NCBI RefSeq assembly: GCF_028308085.1 | Contig: NZ_JAQMFS010000010.1 | Span: 33,684-97,683 of the forward strand | Length of the DNA stretch: 64,000 nucleotides | DNA from: Gemella haemolysans | GTDB taxonomy: Bacteria; Bacillota; Bacilli; Staphylococcales; Gemellaceae | Direction of reading: 5' to 3' | Shown here: one piece after another, positions 26,711 to 35,797 of the stretch | How positions within the stretch are numbered: position 1 is the stretch's first letter | Layout: the number at the start of each line of letters is the position of its first letter | Program-made: the position numbers and the translations under genes | The notes under the pieces: model-generated | Database searches by the model: none | Seen by the model: the letters and a program-made list of their open reading frames with translations, nothing else | What the model was told of the DNA's origin: nothing

Positions 26711-27859
26711 CTACTCATTTTGTAAATCTAACCTGGTCTTATAGAATAATGCCGCAATTACAAACCAGAAACTATTGTATTGTGGTAATATCATCAGATC
26801 ATCTATAATTCCATGTAAAGCAAGTAGAGAGAATATTATATATAAATAGATGTCATTAAGCCTATACACCCTCCACATTACTATCGTCATTCCTAGTATA
26901 AATATAACTAAAAATAATAAACCTAATTTCAATAATAATTGAATATATAAATTATCAACATAATCATAAGTTTCTGTTGTAATATACCCATCAACGTCCA
27001 AGCCATTACCTACTAATGTTATTCTTTTACCAAGTAGACCATAACCATAGTATTTTAAAGTACTATATCCTAGTGAGAGTCTTCCACCTAAAAATTCATT
27101 AATATTTGAGTGCCATTCACTCAGATGGTTGTAACCAATAGTAAAGTACAAGCTAAGCAATCCAGATACTACATATGAGCCAATAAGTATCTTATTCATT
27201 AAAACTCTTTTAAATTTAGAGAACAACTTTATTAATATTGTTAAGATAAGAAGTAACATTCCTAATCCAAAAGTAAGCCTTGAATCAGTAAATTCATATA
27301 AAGCATAATTTCCAATAATCAAAAACATTAATGTTCTCCATTTTATATTGTCTTTTTCTAAGTATACTTTTAAGAATATTATGTTACATAAAATAGCTGG
27401 GCCGAATAACGAATATCTGAATCCAACATACTCTCTCTCTCTTCCACCATCATAAGTTATATAGTTAGTAATCCACCCTAAATAACTACTCACTATAATA
27501 AAAATTAATAATACTAAGCTTATTCTATAAGAGATTTTAACTATAGTAGTAGTATTCACATTTCTTGCTGAATATACAAAAAAAGGTAACATAGCATAGT
27601 TGTAGCCCATATAATTAAAAAATAATCCACCTATAATTGCTAGAATTATAAACAACGTTAAATCTCTAGAATTAACTTTAAAATCAATAACTTCCTTAAG
27701 TATCAACATTACTAACACAATTATAATTAATAAATTACCAAATACATTGATGTTTTTTGAATAAAACGAAGTATCTAGTAGATTGTACCCCAAATATATA
27801 CTGTATGCAAAATAAAATAAAAGATTCTTTAGGGAACCTTTCTCTAATGTTATCTTCAT
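26711..27859 (-). CDS. wzy: Polysaccharide polymerase (Wzy-like)
   Basis: The 382-residue protein has about ten to eleven hydrophobic segments and a large loop (about 220-300, including YNHLSEWHSNINEFLGGRLSLG) between late helices. That is the topology of Wzy polymerases, which join flipped repeat units at the outer face. Wzy sequences are poorly conserved, so the assignment rests on topology and position: it is the only multi-pass protein in the operon apart from the acyltransferase and the separated flippase. It begins 15 bases after the galactofuranosyltransferase-like gene. Confidence 0.8.
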   Translation of the reverse strand: MKITLEKGSLKNLLFYFAYSIYLGYNLLDTSFYSKNINVFGNLLIIIVLVMLILKEVIDFKVNSRDLTLFIILAIIGGLFFNYMGYNYAMLPFFVYSARNVNTTTIVKISYRISLVLLIFIIVSSYLGWITNYITYDGGREREYVGFRYSLFGPAILCNIIFLKVYLEKDNIKWRTLMFLIIGNYALYEFTDSRLTFGLGMLLLILTILIKLFSKFKRVLMNKILIGSYVVSGLLSLYFTIGYNHLSEWHSNINEFLGGRLSLGYSTLKYYGYGLLGKRITLVGNGLDVDGYITTETYDYVDNLYIQLLLKLGLLFLVIFILGMTIVMWRVYRLNDIYLYIIFSLLALHGIIDDLMILPQYNSFWFVIAALFYKTRLDLQNE

Positions 27860-27873
27860 AGCGTCCCCCTACT

Positions 27874-28938
27874 CTATTTATTACTATTCATATTATCTAA
27901 ACACTTCTGTACTGCTTTTTTATAGTAATATCCATTACGAAGTTGCATACCTATTTGAATAGCATTATTTTTCAATTCAGTATAGTCACTATCCGAGATA
28001 TTATTAATTACATCATCAATTTCTGTTAAACTTTCAACTAATATACCTGCTTTATGTTTTTCTATAAAATTAGACATTGCCGCTTCTTTCCAAATGATAA
28101 CTGGAATTCCTGCTGATAAATATAGGGACGTTTTATGCGGATTATTGTATCTTAAATAGTTTCCTGTATTTCCACTACAAGTATCTAAACTGTCTCCATC
28201 CCATACTAATCCAAACTTACCTTCTAATTTTCCTGGCAATTCATCAGGTTTAAAACTTCCAAAATACTTTATATTATCGCCTAATTTAATATTTTTATCC
28301 ATATAAGGACCATACAGATTTAACTGATAATTAAAAGTATGTTCAATTAATTTATAAATATAGGGACTTTTCTCAGGAAATAAATTTCCTGCAATTGCTA
28401 AGGAATTACTATAATAGTTATCTTTCATTTCTAATGAACTAATATAATCGAATATTTCTAAACTTACTAGTTTGTCTTCGGAGATTCCTCTATCAATAAG
28501 ATACTTCTTCATTTCATCGTTATGACAAATAATTTTATCAAAGTTATTCAATAATTCATTATCTGCAATTTTATGAATTGCATCATTATACATATATGAT
28601 AATTTCCTTAAACTTTCTAAATCATGAATAACTACAATGAATTTTGCTTTCTTAATTTTCTTTATCCACGGAATTATTTTATTTGCTATCCTAGTACCGT
28701 TAGCTGGGTGTTGATAAACAAGAACATCTCCTTTCCCTAGTTTTGCAAATACTTTCCCCCATTGAGAAATACCAACAGTCAGCATCCATAACTTTCTGTG
28801 TAAATCACCTTTATTGGGAGGTACTTTAAATCCTATGCTTTTTCCTCCTAATTCCTTTGTAAATTCATAAATATCATTAGGTGCCTTAGGCCCAGCAGTT
28901 TCTTCTGTTCCATTATGCATTTTTATATAATATAACAT
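27874..28938 (-). CDS. Probable galactofuranosyltransferase or Gtf3-like glycosyltransferase
   Basis: The 354-residue GT-B-like protein (MLYYIKMHNGTEETAGPKAP) has a predicted N-terminal acceptor domain and a C-terminal donor domain: VWDGDSLDTCSGNTGNYLRYNNPHK (about 244-268), then LSAGIPVIIW. This WDG...LRYNNPHK...L.AG.PVI pattern belongs to the glucosyltransferase-3/beta-1,6-galactofuranosyltransferase family found in streptococcal coaggregation polysaccharide loci. The nearby glf makes UDP-Galf the likely donor, but that is inference. It lies 26 bases after a GT2 gene. Confidence 0.8.
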   Translation of the reverse strand: MLYYIKMHNGTEETAGPKAPNDIYEFTKELGGKSIGFKVPPNKGDLHRKLWMLTVGISQWGKVFAKLGKGDVLVYQHPANGTRIANKIIPWIKKIKKAKFIVVIHDLESLRKLSYMYNDAIHKIADNELLNNFDKIICHNDEMKKYLIDRGISEDKLVSLEIFDYISSLEMKDNYYSNSLAIAGNLFPEKSPYIYKLIEHTFNYQLNLYGPYMDKNIKLGDNIKYFGSFKPDELPGKLEGKFGLVWDGDSLDTCSGNTGNYLRYNNPHKTSLYLSAGIPVIIWKEAAMSNFIEKHKAGILVESLTEIDDVINNISDSDYTELKNNAIQIGMQLRNGYYYKKAVQKCLDNMNSNK

Positions 28939-28964
28939 TTATAACTAGTCTCCTCTCAATCAAC

Positions 28965-29921
28965 TTATTTCAACAAATATTTAGCTCTGATAACTATGCC
29001 CAGAAGTCCAATTTTATATAAAATATATTTTAAATATCTAGGTTGTTTTAATAATCTATTAAAGTTTACTTTTTCTTTAATAATTTCACTTTTTATTTTC
29101 GCAAAAAGTTCTGCATCCTTGTCAGTAGATTTCAGATAATCTATATATAGCTGAGACATCTCTACTTTATACCAAGCTACTATATTCGAAGCATCTTTAC
29201 CTCTATCCTCTAAGTATTTTTTACTCGCGCGATATATTTCATTTGCCGATAAATAATGATCTTTTATATTTTTCATAGTAATTGTATTAGTAATTGCACC
29301 TTCATTTCCTTTCCAATAATAGTAAAGGAAATAATCTAAACCTACTACTTTTTTCATGTTTAGAAATAATCTATGCATTATTTCTAAATCCTCATAGTTT
29401 CTTCCTTCTAAGAATCTATTATTATTAAATACTTCTGTTTTAAAAATCTTTGTCGTTACAAAAAAGTCATATCTACCTAAGAAAGATGCATCTATATATT
29501 GACTTACATCCATATCTTTAGGATTTTTTTCACCTTTTTCAACAACTTTCTCTTCCGTAAGATATGTTCTCTGAAATGAAATCATATCGTAATCTTTTTC
29601 TAGGTACTCATTCAGTACTTCTAAGGTATCTAAAGCCAACCAATCATCTGAGTCAACAAAGAATATATAATCTCCTTTTACACTATCTAAAGCTACATTT
29701 CTTGCAGAAGATAACCCCCCATTTTCTTTGTGGATTACCCTAACCCTACTATCGATTTTTGCATATTCGTCACATAATGCAGGACAATTGTCTGGACTTC
29801 CGTCATTTACTAAGATAATTTCAATATTTTTGTATGTTTGATTTAATACACTATCCATACATCTTTTCAAATATTGTTCTACTTTATATACAGGTACTAT
29901 TATACTAACTAACTTATTCAC
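28965..29921 (-). CDS. Glycosyltransferase family 2 protein (second copy)
   Basis: The 318-residue GT-A enzyme starts KLVSIIVPVYKVEQYLKRC and carries EIILVNDGSPDNCP (about 34-47) and the metal-binding FVDSDDW (about 92-98), the defining GT2 motifs. The C-terminal third is basic and probably membrane-associated. It resembles the neighbouring upstream gene in its first 120 residues, which suggests duplication, but the rest has diverged, so a different acceptor is likely. It should add one sugar to the repeat unit. Confidence 0.92.
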   Translation of the reverse strand: MNKLVSIIVPVYKVEQYLKRCMDSVLNQTYKNIEIILVNDGSPDNCPALCDEYAKIDSRVRVIHKENGGLSSARNVALDSVKGDYIFFVDSDDWLALDTLEVLNEYLEKDYDMISFQRTYLTEEKVVEKGEKNPKDMDVSQYIDASFLGRYDFFVTTKIFKTEVFNNNRFLEGRNYEDLEIMHRLFLNMKKVVGLDYFLYYYWKGNEGAITNTITMKNIKDHYLSANEIYRASKKYLEDRGKDASNIVAWYKVEMSQLYIDYLKSTDKDAELFAKIKSEIIKEKVNFNRLLKQPRYLKYILYKIGLLGIVIRAKYLLK

Positions 29922-29947
29922 AATATCAGGCCTACTCTCCTTTTTTA

Positions 29948-30940
29948 CTATATTGTTTTCCCACTAATTTTACTTAAAATATATAATACTTTACTTCCTA
30001 AACTATAGTTTAGTGTAAATAATATTAAAATTACTTTTCTTGAAAATGGCAAGTACTCTGATAATAATTGTTTATTTTCTCTTATACTCTTTAATAATTC
30101 TTTTATTTTCTTATCGTATTTTTTCAAATTATCTTTCTTATTATCTGCTAAAGCTATTCTACATAATAAATTGAAGTCTATTCTTTTTCTATTTATTACG
30201 GCATATTTTAAGAAATTTTGATTCTCGTATGCTCTCGACTCTTCTACAATTGTATCCCAAATTTTCTCTAAATCAAAATCTTTATCTCCAAATTTTGCTG
30301 TTAATCCATTGTCATTAATAAAATAATTGTATGTTACTCTATTACTATAGAATATACTTTGAGCATTTTTCATATATCTAAATGTTCCTAAAACATCTTC
30401 AGCGAATAGACCAACTGGAAACTCAACACCTTCCATTATTTCTCTTTTATACAGTTTTGACCAGGCGTAATATTCAATAGAATTCCCATCTATTTTAAAG
30501 AATTTTTTCGCATATTCTTCTTGCGTCAGAACCTCTTCTGTTAGACTATCAGGTTGAGAAGTTTTTTCTTGATAGCCTTTAGTTCTTATATTATTTGTAA
30601 CAACCATATCTACATTATGTTTTTTCATAGAATCAACATAATACTCAATCGCATCTGATTCTAACCAATCATCTGAATCAACAAAAGTAACTGCTTCACC
30701 ATTTATGTGTTTCAGTCCTGTATTCCTTGCAGCACTTAATCCTCCATTTTCTTGATTGATAAGAGATATATTCTCGTATTTTTTCTCATATTCCTCACAA
30801 ATATCACGAGAATTATCCTTTGATCCATCATTAACTAATATTATTTCTATATTCTTATATGTTTGATTGATAATTGAATCTAAACAACGCTTAAGATACT
30901 TCTCAACATTGTACACAGGGACTATTACACTTACTTTCAA
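29948..30940 (-). CDS. Glycosyltransferase family 2 protein (first copy)
   Basis: The 330-residue GT-A enzyme starts MKVSVIVPVYNVEKYLKRC, with EIILVNDGSKDNS (about 33-45) and FVDSDDW (about 88-94). YYAWSKLYKREI near residue 155 is a block common in this EpsJ-like subgroup. Donor and acceptor are unknown. It lies 15 bases after the DUF4422 gene in the operon. Confidence 0.92.
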   Translation of the reverse strand: MKVSVIVPVYNVEKYLKRCLDSIINQTYKNIEIILVNDGSKDNSRDICEEYEKKYENISLINQENGGLSAARNTGLKHINGEAVTFVDSDDWLESDAIEYYVDSMKKHNVDMVVTNNIRTKGYQEKTSQPDSLTEEVLTQEEYAKKFFKIDGNSIEYYAWSKLYKREIMEGVEFPVGLFAEDVLGTFRYMKNAQSIFYSNRVTYNYFINDNGLTAKFGDKDFDLEKIWDTIVEESRAYENQNFLKYAVINRKRIDFNLLCRIALADNKKDNLKKYDKKIKELLKSIRENKQLLSEYLPFSRKVILILFTLNYSLGSKVLYILSKISGKTI

Positions 30941-30955
30941 TTTTATACCCTCTTT

Positions 30956-31747
30956 CTAGAAACTTTCTTTATATTTCTTTTTGAAAAACTTCGCTTTTAA
31001 AAATGCTCCACCTTTTTTTAACCAATCCACTTCAAATGCATCAAAAAATGGTACTTCTTTAACTTTATATTTTTTCTCTTCTAACCAAACATTGAATAGA
31101 AGCTCACTCACTCTTCCAAATAATCTTGCTTCGAAAGCCGTAAGATTAAAAACATCTATTCTATTTTGTAATTCGAATAAAATTGGGAATAACCACGAAC
31201 AATATTCATCAAGTAGTTCTTTCTTCATAATAAACATATTGAACATATGTCCACTAGTTTGTTTCATGACTTTATCGAAAGCCTTAATATACTCAGGACT
31301 CATCTCCGAAATTATATCTCTCGTTTTATCGAGATGACTACCATCAAATGTATTTGCATAATGATTGTAAAGTGTTTCAATATAATATTTTCTTAATTTT
31401 GGAACTAGTATATCTGCTTCTTTCAAGTACTCTTCTGTTCTTTTTCTATCTAAAACTACTTCATTTATATCCATACCATCTTTATATTTCACTTTTTTAG
31501 TACTAAAATATCTACGATAGTGATCTAATCCAATATACTCTGCATCTAAATTTTTCCACGCCCAATATACACCTGTTAATTCACAAAAGTAAGGATTTAA
31601 ACATGATATATTTTCACCAATATTGTCTTTTTGATAACCTAGTTCCTCTTTACCTTCAGCTCCAACATGAACAGGTAGATATATCTCATCCTTTGGCACA
31701 ATAAACTCCTTGTGAGCTGCTATTAATATTTTTATATCTTTATTCAT
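30956..31747 (-). CDS. DUF4422 glycosyltransferase-like protein
   Basis: The 263-residue protein shows the DUF4422 pattern. It opens with KILIAAHKEF, followed by YLPVHVGAEGKEELGYQ and NISCLNPYFCELTGVYWAWKN, then IGLDHYRRYF (about 72-81), with the conserved LxHYRRYF block of the family. Members occur in streptococcal capsule and coaggregation polysaccharide loci and are treated as glycosyltransferases, though biochemical evidence is limited. It lies between the Stealth gene and the two GT2 genes, consistent with an early transfer step. Confidence 0.85.
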   Translation of the reverse strand: MNKDIKILIAAHKEFIVPKDEIYLPVHVGAEGKEELGYQKDNIGENISCLNPYFCELTGVYWAWKNLDAEYIGLDHYRRYFSTKKVKYKDGMDINEVVLDRKRTEEYLKEADILVPKLRKYYIETLYNHYANTFDGSHLDKTRDIISEMSPEYIKAFDKVMKQTSGHMFNMFIMKKELLDEYCSWLFPILFELQNRIDVFNLTAFEARLFGRVSELLFNVWLEEKKYKVKEVPFFDAFEVDWLKKGGAFLKAKFFKKKYKESF

Positions 31748-31766
31748 TTAATCTCCTTTGCTTTCT

Positions 31767-32759
31767 TTATTTTTCAAACTCAGATTTATTAGGATATTTC
31801 TGATTAAACTCTTTTAGCATTACATCTCTTACATATCCAAAATTTTCTACTTCACTATCATTTAAACAAATCATCTTGTGCGTAGAATTTCTAATATCTT
31901 GAATAATTTCTTTATAATCCATCATACTATATGAATTACCTGTATTTATACTTCGAGGATAAAATTCCCCCTTGGTCAACTGCCAATATCTAATCAACCA
32001 ATGACTTATTCCCTTACTACTTCTGAATTTATAACTATAATTTTTTTCAAACAAATCTTTTTCTAATTCATAAACTTCTTTAAATATAGATTTCTTATAC
32101 GATACAGGTATGTGATCATCATAATATCCTAATATATTTTTCCAAGGTAATAAGAAAATATTTTTTATCATGTGTTTCCCATATTTAAATTTATAAATTT
32201 TAGAGAGTGAATTTTTTAAAACATGTCTAGAATTATAATACTTGTTTACTATTTCTAAATTATTCAATATTACATGCTCTATACCTGTACCTTGCGATTT
32301 AATAGGCTCAAATACACCAATATCACATGGTAATCCATTTTTGAAGAAGTCCTCTTCTTTTACATCTCCATTTAAAAACATGTCATCATTAAACAAAACA
32401 AAACACTCTGACAATTCTTTTATTTTGTGAATATTTAACTCTATAACATTAGAATTATACGTCGGTAAGTATTTCTCATCTATATAATCACCGTGCTTAA
32501 TCACTACCAATTTTTCATTTTCTAAATTTAACCACTCAGGAAGATGCCCTTCAGTTATAAAATAAACTTTGTTTACCCACGGAGCATGTTTTTCTACTGC
32601 TCTAAACCAATATTTCATGAACCCCCAATCACGGTACCTCAGATTGTCATTTAAGTCTACATTGATACTCATTTTGTCTTCATAGTATTGTTTTTCTTTT
32701 CTCCAGTTTTCATCATTACTATCTACCCACGTAACAACAAAATCTATTTTTTCACACAT
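31767..32759 (-). CDS. Stealth-family sugar-phosphate transferase (WefC-like)
   Basis: The 330-residue protein carries the Stealth conserved regions in order: IDFVVTWVDSND (about 5-16), then LRYRDWGFMKYWFRAVEKHAPW (about 41-62, with FITEGHLPEWLN after it), then CFVLFNDDMFLNG (about 119-131) and a later DDHIPVSYKKS (about 214-224). Stealth proteins transfer hexose-1-phosphate from a nucleotide sugar, making a phosphodiester link. WefC-type members do this in streptococcal coaggregation receptor polysaccharides. The repeat unit here therefore probably contains a phosphodiester. Confidence 0.9.
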   Translation of the reverse strand: MCEKIDFVVTWVDSNDENWRKEKQYYEDKMSINVDLNDNLRYRDWGFMKYWFRAVEKHAPWVNKVYFITEGHLPEWLNLENEKLVVIKHGDYIDEKYLPTYNSNVIELNIHKIKELSECFVLFNDDMFLNGDVKEEDFFKNGLPCDIGVFEPIKSQGTGIEHVILNNLEIVNKYYNSRHVLKNSLSKIYKFKYGKHMIKNIFLLPWKNILGYYDDHIPVSYKKSIFKEVYELEKDLFEKNYSYKFRSSKGISHWLIRYWQLTKGEFYPRSINTGNSYSMMDYKEIIQDIRNSTHKMICLNDSEVENFGYVRDVMLKEFNQKYPNKSEFEK

Positions 32760-32881
32760 TTCGTAGACTCCTCTCTTCCTTTTTTCTGTTTTTTATGGTA
32801 TCATATCTTTATTACTCATTTAAGTCTGTGTTTTAGTTTGGCGACGAAACACAGTCTTTTTTATTTAACTACTTATTTATT

Positions 32882-33544
32882 TTAATACGCAGCATCTCTT
32901 GTTATTATCCTCTTCAATTCCAAGAAAAATATTTTTATATCTAATTTTAATGAACAATTATCCACATAATACAACTCTACGTCACATCTTTCTGGATAAC
33001 CTACTTCACTTCTTCCACTAACTTGCCACCAACCTGTTGCTCCAGGTTTAACAGATAAAAATTTCGGAGCTCTCTCACCATATTGAAGCAACTCTTCTGC
33101 TATAACAGGCCTAGGTCCTATAAAACTCATATCCCCTTTTAGGATATTAATAAATTGTGGAATCTCATCAATACTATGCTTTCTTATGAATCTGCCTAAT
33201 CTAGTCATCCTTGGATCTTCTTCCGGAAGCAGTTTATAACTATTTTCTATATATTTTTGATAAAGTTTCGGATCTTTTTTTAAAATTTCTTGAGCATTCT
33301 CTACCATAGATCTATATTTATAAATTTTAAATCTTTTGCCATTTAAACCTATTCTTTCCTGAGAGAAAAATATTTTTCCTTTATTCTTACCGAAACTATA
33401 AAAGATAGCTAGGATGATAGTAACTATTACCAATACTATCACCCCTACTAATGCTATAGATATATCAAATACTCTCTTGAAAAATAAATAACCGGCTTTA
33501 TTTCTTACTCCCTCGAACTGATTATTAAATAAGTTCTCTTCCAT
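32882..33544 (-). CDS. Undecaprenyl-phosphate sugar-1-phosphate transferase (initiating transferase)
   Basis: The 220-residue protein is the short catalytic form of the bacterial sugar transferases. It has one hydrophobic segment (about 27-50) after the conserved FFKRVFDI, then KIYKYRSMVENA (about 73-84), HSIDEIPQFINILKGDMSF (about 122-140), IGPRPV and GATGWWQVSGRSE (about 168-180). The reaction attaches the first sugar phosphate to undecaprenyl phosphate, starting the repeat unit. The sugar, glucose or galactose, cannot be decided. It is shorter than CpsE/WchA because the N-terminal membrane domain is absent. It follows wze by about 70 bases. Confidence 0.92.
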   Translation of the reverse strand: MEENLFNNQFEGVRNKAGYLFFKRVFDISIALVGVIVLVIVTIILAIFYSFGKNKGKIFFSQERIGLNGKRFKIYKYRSMVENAQEILKKDPKLYQKYIENSYKLLPEEDPRMTRLGRFIRKHSIDEIPQFINILKGDMSFIGPRPVIAEELLQYGERAPKFLSVKPGATGWWQVSGRSEVGYPERCDVELYYVDNCSLKLDIKIFFLELKRIITRDAAY

Positions 33545-33616
33545 TTTATTTATTTTCCCTCCTTATTATTTCTTCTAATATAATACATCTTGTTCTCCTC
33601 TTATATTATATATGAT

Positions 33617-34321
33617 TTATTTTTTATCTTTATTCCCCTTTATTCCGTAACTACCATAGTGACCGTAGTAACCACCATAACCAAGTTCATTTGAGTTAAC
33701 TTTGTTTAAGATTACACCTAAGAACTCTGCTCCACCTTTTTCCAGTTGTTCCTTAGCTTTTTCTATACTTTTCTTCTTAACGCGATTTGCTTCTACTAAC
33801 AGAATTACTCCATCAGTCTTAGGAGCTACGATAGCTGCATCGATTACCTGACCAACTGGTGGTGTATCGATAATTACATAATCATAATATTCTCTGAACA
33901 CCTCTATCATAATGTTGAAGTTTTTATTTTGTAATAATCCTGTTGGGTTTGGCGGTACTTGTCCTGCAGGAATAACGTTCAGATGCTCCACATCAGTCTC
34001 ATAAATAACATCTTCAATTGGAGATACTCCTGATAGATAGTTTGATAACCCGCTAATTTTATGTTTAAACTTAAAACGACCTGCCATAACTGATTTACGC
34101 GTATCAGCATCAACTAACATAGTTTTTAATCCTAGCTTCGCTAATGAGATTGCTAAGTTAGTCGATACAGTACTTTTCCCTTCATTTTCTGAAGTTGATG
34201 TAATTGCAATTACTTTTTTATCTTTTCCTAAAAATTGGATGTTTGTACGTAAGGCATTATAATACTCTTCATTTTTAGGATCAACTATTTTTTGGTTTGT
34301 TAGTAAATTAATTTGTGCCAT
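33617..34321 (-). CDS. wze: Capsule tyrosine kinase Wze/CpsD
   Basis: The 234-residue BY-kinase has the Walker A loop TSENEGKSTVS (about 43-53), a Walker A' motif LVDADTRKS (about 69-77), a Walker B VIIDTPP (about 148-154) and a tyrosine cluster at the end (GYGGYYGHYGSYG). In this family the kinase is activated by the membrane adaptor Wzd and phosphorylates its own tail, controlling polymer length. It starts 11 bases after the wzd stop codon. All key residues are present. Confidence 0.95.
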   Translation of the reverse strand: MAQINLLTNQKIVDPKNEEYYNALRTNIQFLGKDKKVIAITSTSENEGKSTVSTNLAISLAKLGLKTMLVDADTRKSVMAGRFKFKHKISGLSNYLSGVSPIEDVIYETDVEHLNVIPAGQVPPNPTGLLQNKNFNIMIEVFREYYDYVIIDTPPVGQVIDAAIVAPKTDGVILLVEANRVKKKSIEKAKEQLEKGGAEFLGVILNKVNSNELGYGGYYGHYGSYGIKGNKDKK

Positions 34322-34332
34322 GTATTTTCACC

Positions 34333-35034
34333 TTATCTCTTTCCTGTTTTTGTGTCTGGAACTACACCTAAAAGTACTAATCCCATTGTTTCTTCAATAT
34401 CTTCTGCTCTCTTAACTCTGTCATCTAGTAATTCGAATAATACTACTCCCGCTACTGCTAAGATAAATCCTAATGCTGTCGCTAAGATTGCATTCTTAGG
34501 AATATTTGGAGAACTTGGTGAAGTAGCTGCTTTTGCCTCTTCTAGTGTTGTTACATCATCGATTTTTGTTACTTCCTTAATTTGGTCTGCTGAGATTTCT
34601 TTTACAATATTCGCTAAATCACTAGCTACTTGTGGATCTTTGTCTTGAACAGTAATTGAGATGATACGAGTATCTTTCGGTGCATCTACACTAACTTTTT
34701 TTGCTAGTTCTTTCGCTGTAAGTCCTGTTCCACTTTTCTCTGCTGAATCTTCCATAACTTTGTTAGAAAGAATGATTTCTTTATAGTCTTTTACTAATAG
34801 TGATCCTAATTGAACATCTTGAGTAGTAATTGCTTTTCTCTCATCTTTCGTTTGGTTAACAACATATACTTTCGTAGTAGAAGTATATTGTGGTGTTACT
34901 ATGAAAATACTAACCGCAAGTGATAAAGCAGTAAATAATAGTGTCACTAATACTATTAATATCTTCTTCTCCCAAATTCTTCTTAACAGTAGCATAATAT
35001 CTAACTGTATTAAATCTTTTTCTTGATTATCCAT
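34333..35034 (-). CDS. wzd: Capsule chain-length regulator Wzd/CpsC
   Basis: The 233-residue Wzz-domain protein has two membrane helices (about 24-46 and 184-206) bracketing an extracellular domain. The segment before the second helix is Pro-rich (ATSPSSPNIPKN), as is usual. It activates the partner kinase Wze and tunes chain length at the membrane. It lies between wzh and wze with short spacers. Confidence 0.93.
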   Translation of the reverse strand: MDNQEKDLIQLDIMLLLRRIWEKKILIVLVTLLFTALSLAVSIFIVTPQYTSTTKVYVVNQTKDERKAITTQDVQLGSLLVKDYKEIILSNKVMEDSAEKSGTGLTAKELAKKVSVDAPKDTRIISITVQDKDPQVASDLANIVKEISADQIKEVTKIDDVTTLEEAKAATSPSSPNIPKNAILATALGFILAVAGVVLFELLDDRVKRAEDIEETMGLVLLGVVPDTKTGKR

Positions 35035-35053
35035 TGTGTTGTTTTTCCTCTCT

Positions 35054-35797
35054 TTATATTATTTTATTCATTAATAGTTTTTCTTGATTTTTTTCAAATA
35101 GTTCATAAGCTATTGTTGGTCCGTATTTTTTCTCGATAATATCGTATGCTTCTTTCATAAATGTTCTACGAGAATCCATATTGTGCATGTCGCTTGCGAT
35201 GAAGTGAACTAGCTCTTGGTCTAAGTATTTCTTAGCACGTTTTTTGTAATGTTTATGTTTATCACCAATAAGCTTTGGTTTAAGAACACTAGCTGCATTA
35301 ACCTGGATATAAGCACCCATGTTAATTAACTCTTGTACACCTTTTTCGTCTACATCGTTGTACCTTTCAACGTGTGCTACTACTGGCGTTAACCCTAGTA
35401 AGATTATCTTGTTCAGTGCTCTATGAATTTCTTTATAACGCATTTCATAAGGGAATTCAACAAGTACGTAGTCTGTTTCTGCTAATCTTGGGTATTCCCC
35501 ACTTTCGATTTTTTCGATTTCACCTTCTTTGTAGTAGACTTCACTTCCTAAGTAAACTCTTAGGTCTTCCGCTACTTCAGCAGCGATTCCTTCTACTCGT
35601 TTGAAGTTTTCTCTAATTATTTCTATGTCTGTTTCGAACATTCCGCGTCTTCTATGAGGTGTTGCGATAATAGTTCTGACACCTTGTCTGTAACTTTCTT
35701 CTAGTAAATCACGAGTATCTTTTTCAGTTTTTGCTCCGTCATCTACTCCGAAGACTACATGGGAATGTATATCTATCATTCTAATTCCGTCTCTCAT
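35054..35797 (-). CDS. wzh: Tyrosine-protein phosphatase Wzh/CpsB (PHP family)
   Basis: The 247-residue PHP-fold enzyme holds MIDIHSHVVFGVDDGAKT with metal-binding His and Asp residues, TPHRR, PVVAHVERY and ASDMHN, all metal ligands of the CpsB phosphatase family. It dephosphorylates Wze. I keep ATG 35797, directly after the wzg stop codon, because GGAAGG lies seven bases upstream; many homologues begin at the internal MIDIHSH, 18 bases later. Confidence 0.93.
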   Translation of the reverse strand: MRDGIRMIDIHSHVVFGVDDGAKTEKDTRDLLEESYRQGVRTIIATPHRRRGMFETDIEIIRENFKRVEGIAAEVAEDLRVYLGSEVYYKEGEIEKIESGEYPRLAETDYVLVEFPYEMRYKEIHRALNKIILLGLTPVVAHVERYNDVDEKGVQELINMGAYIQVNAASVLKPKLIGDKHKHYKKRAKKYLDQELVHFIASDMHNMDSRRTFMKEAYDIIEKKYGPTIAYELFEKNQEKLLMNKII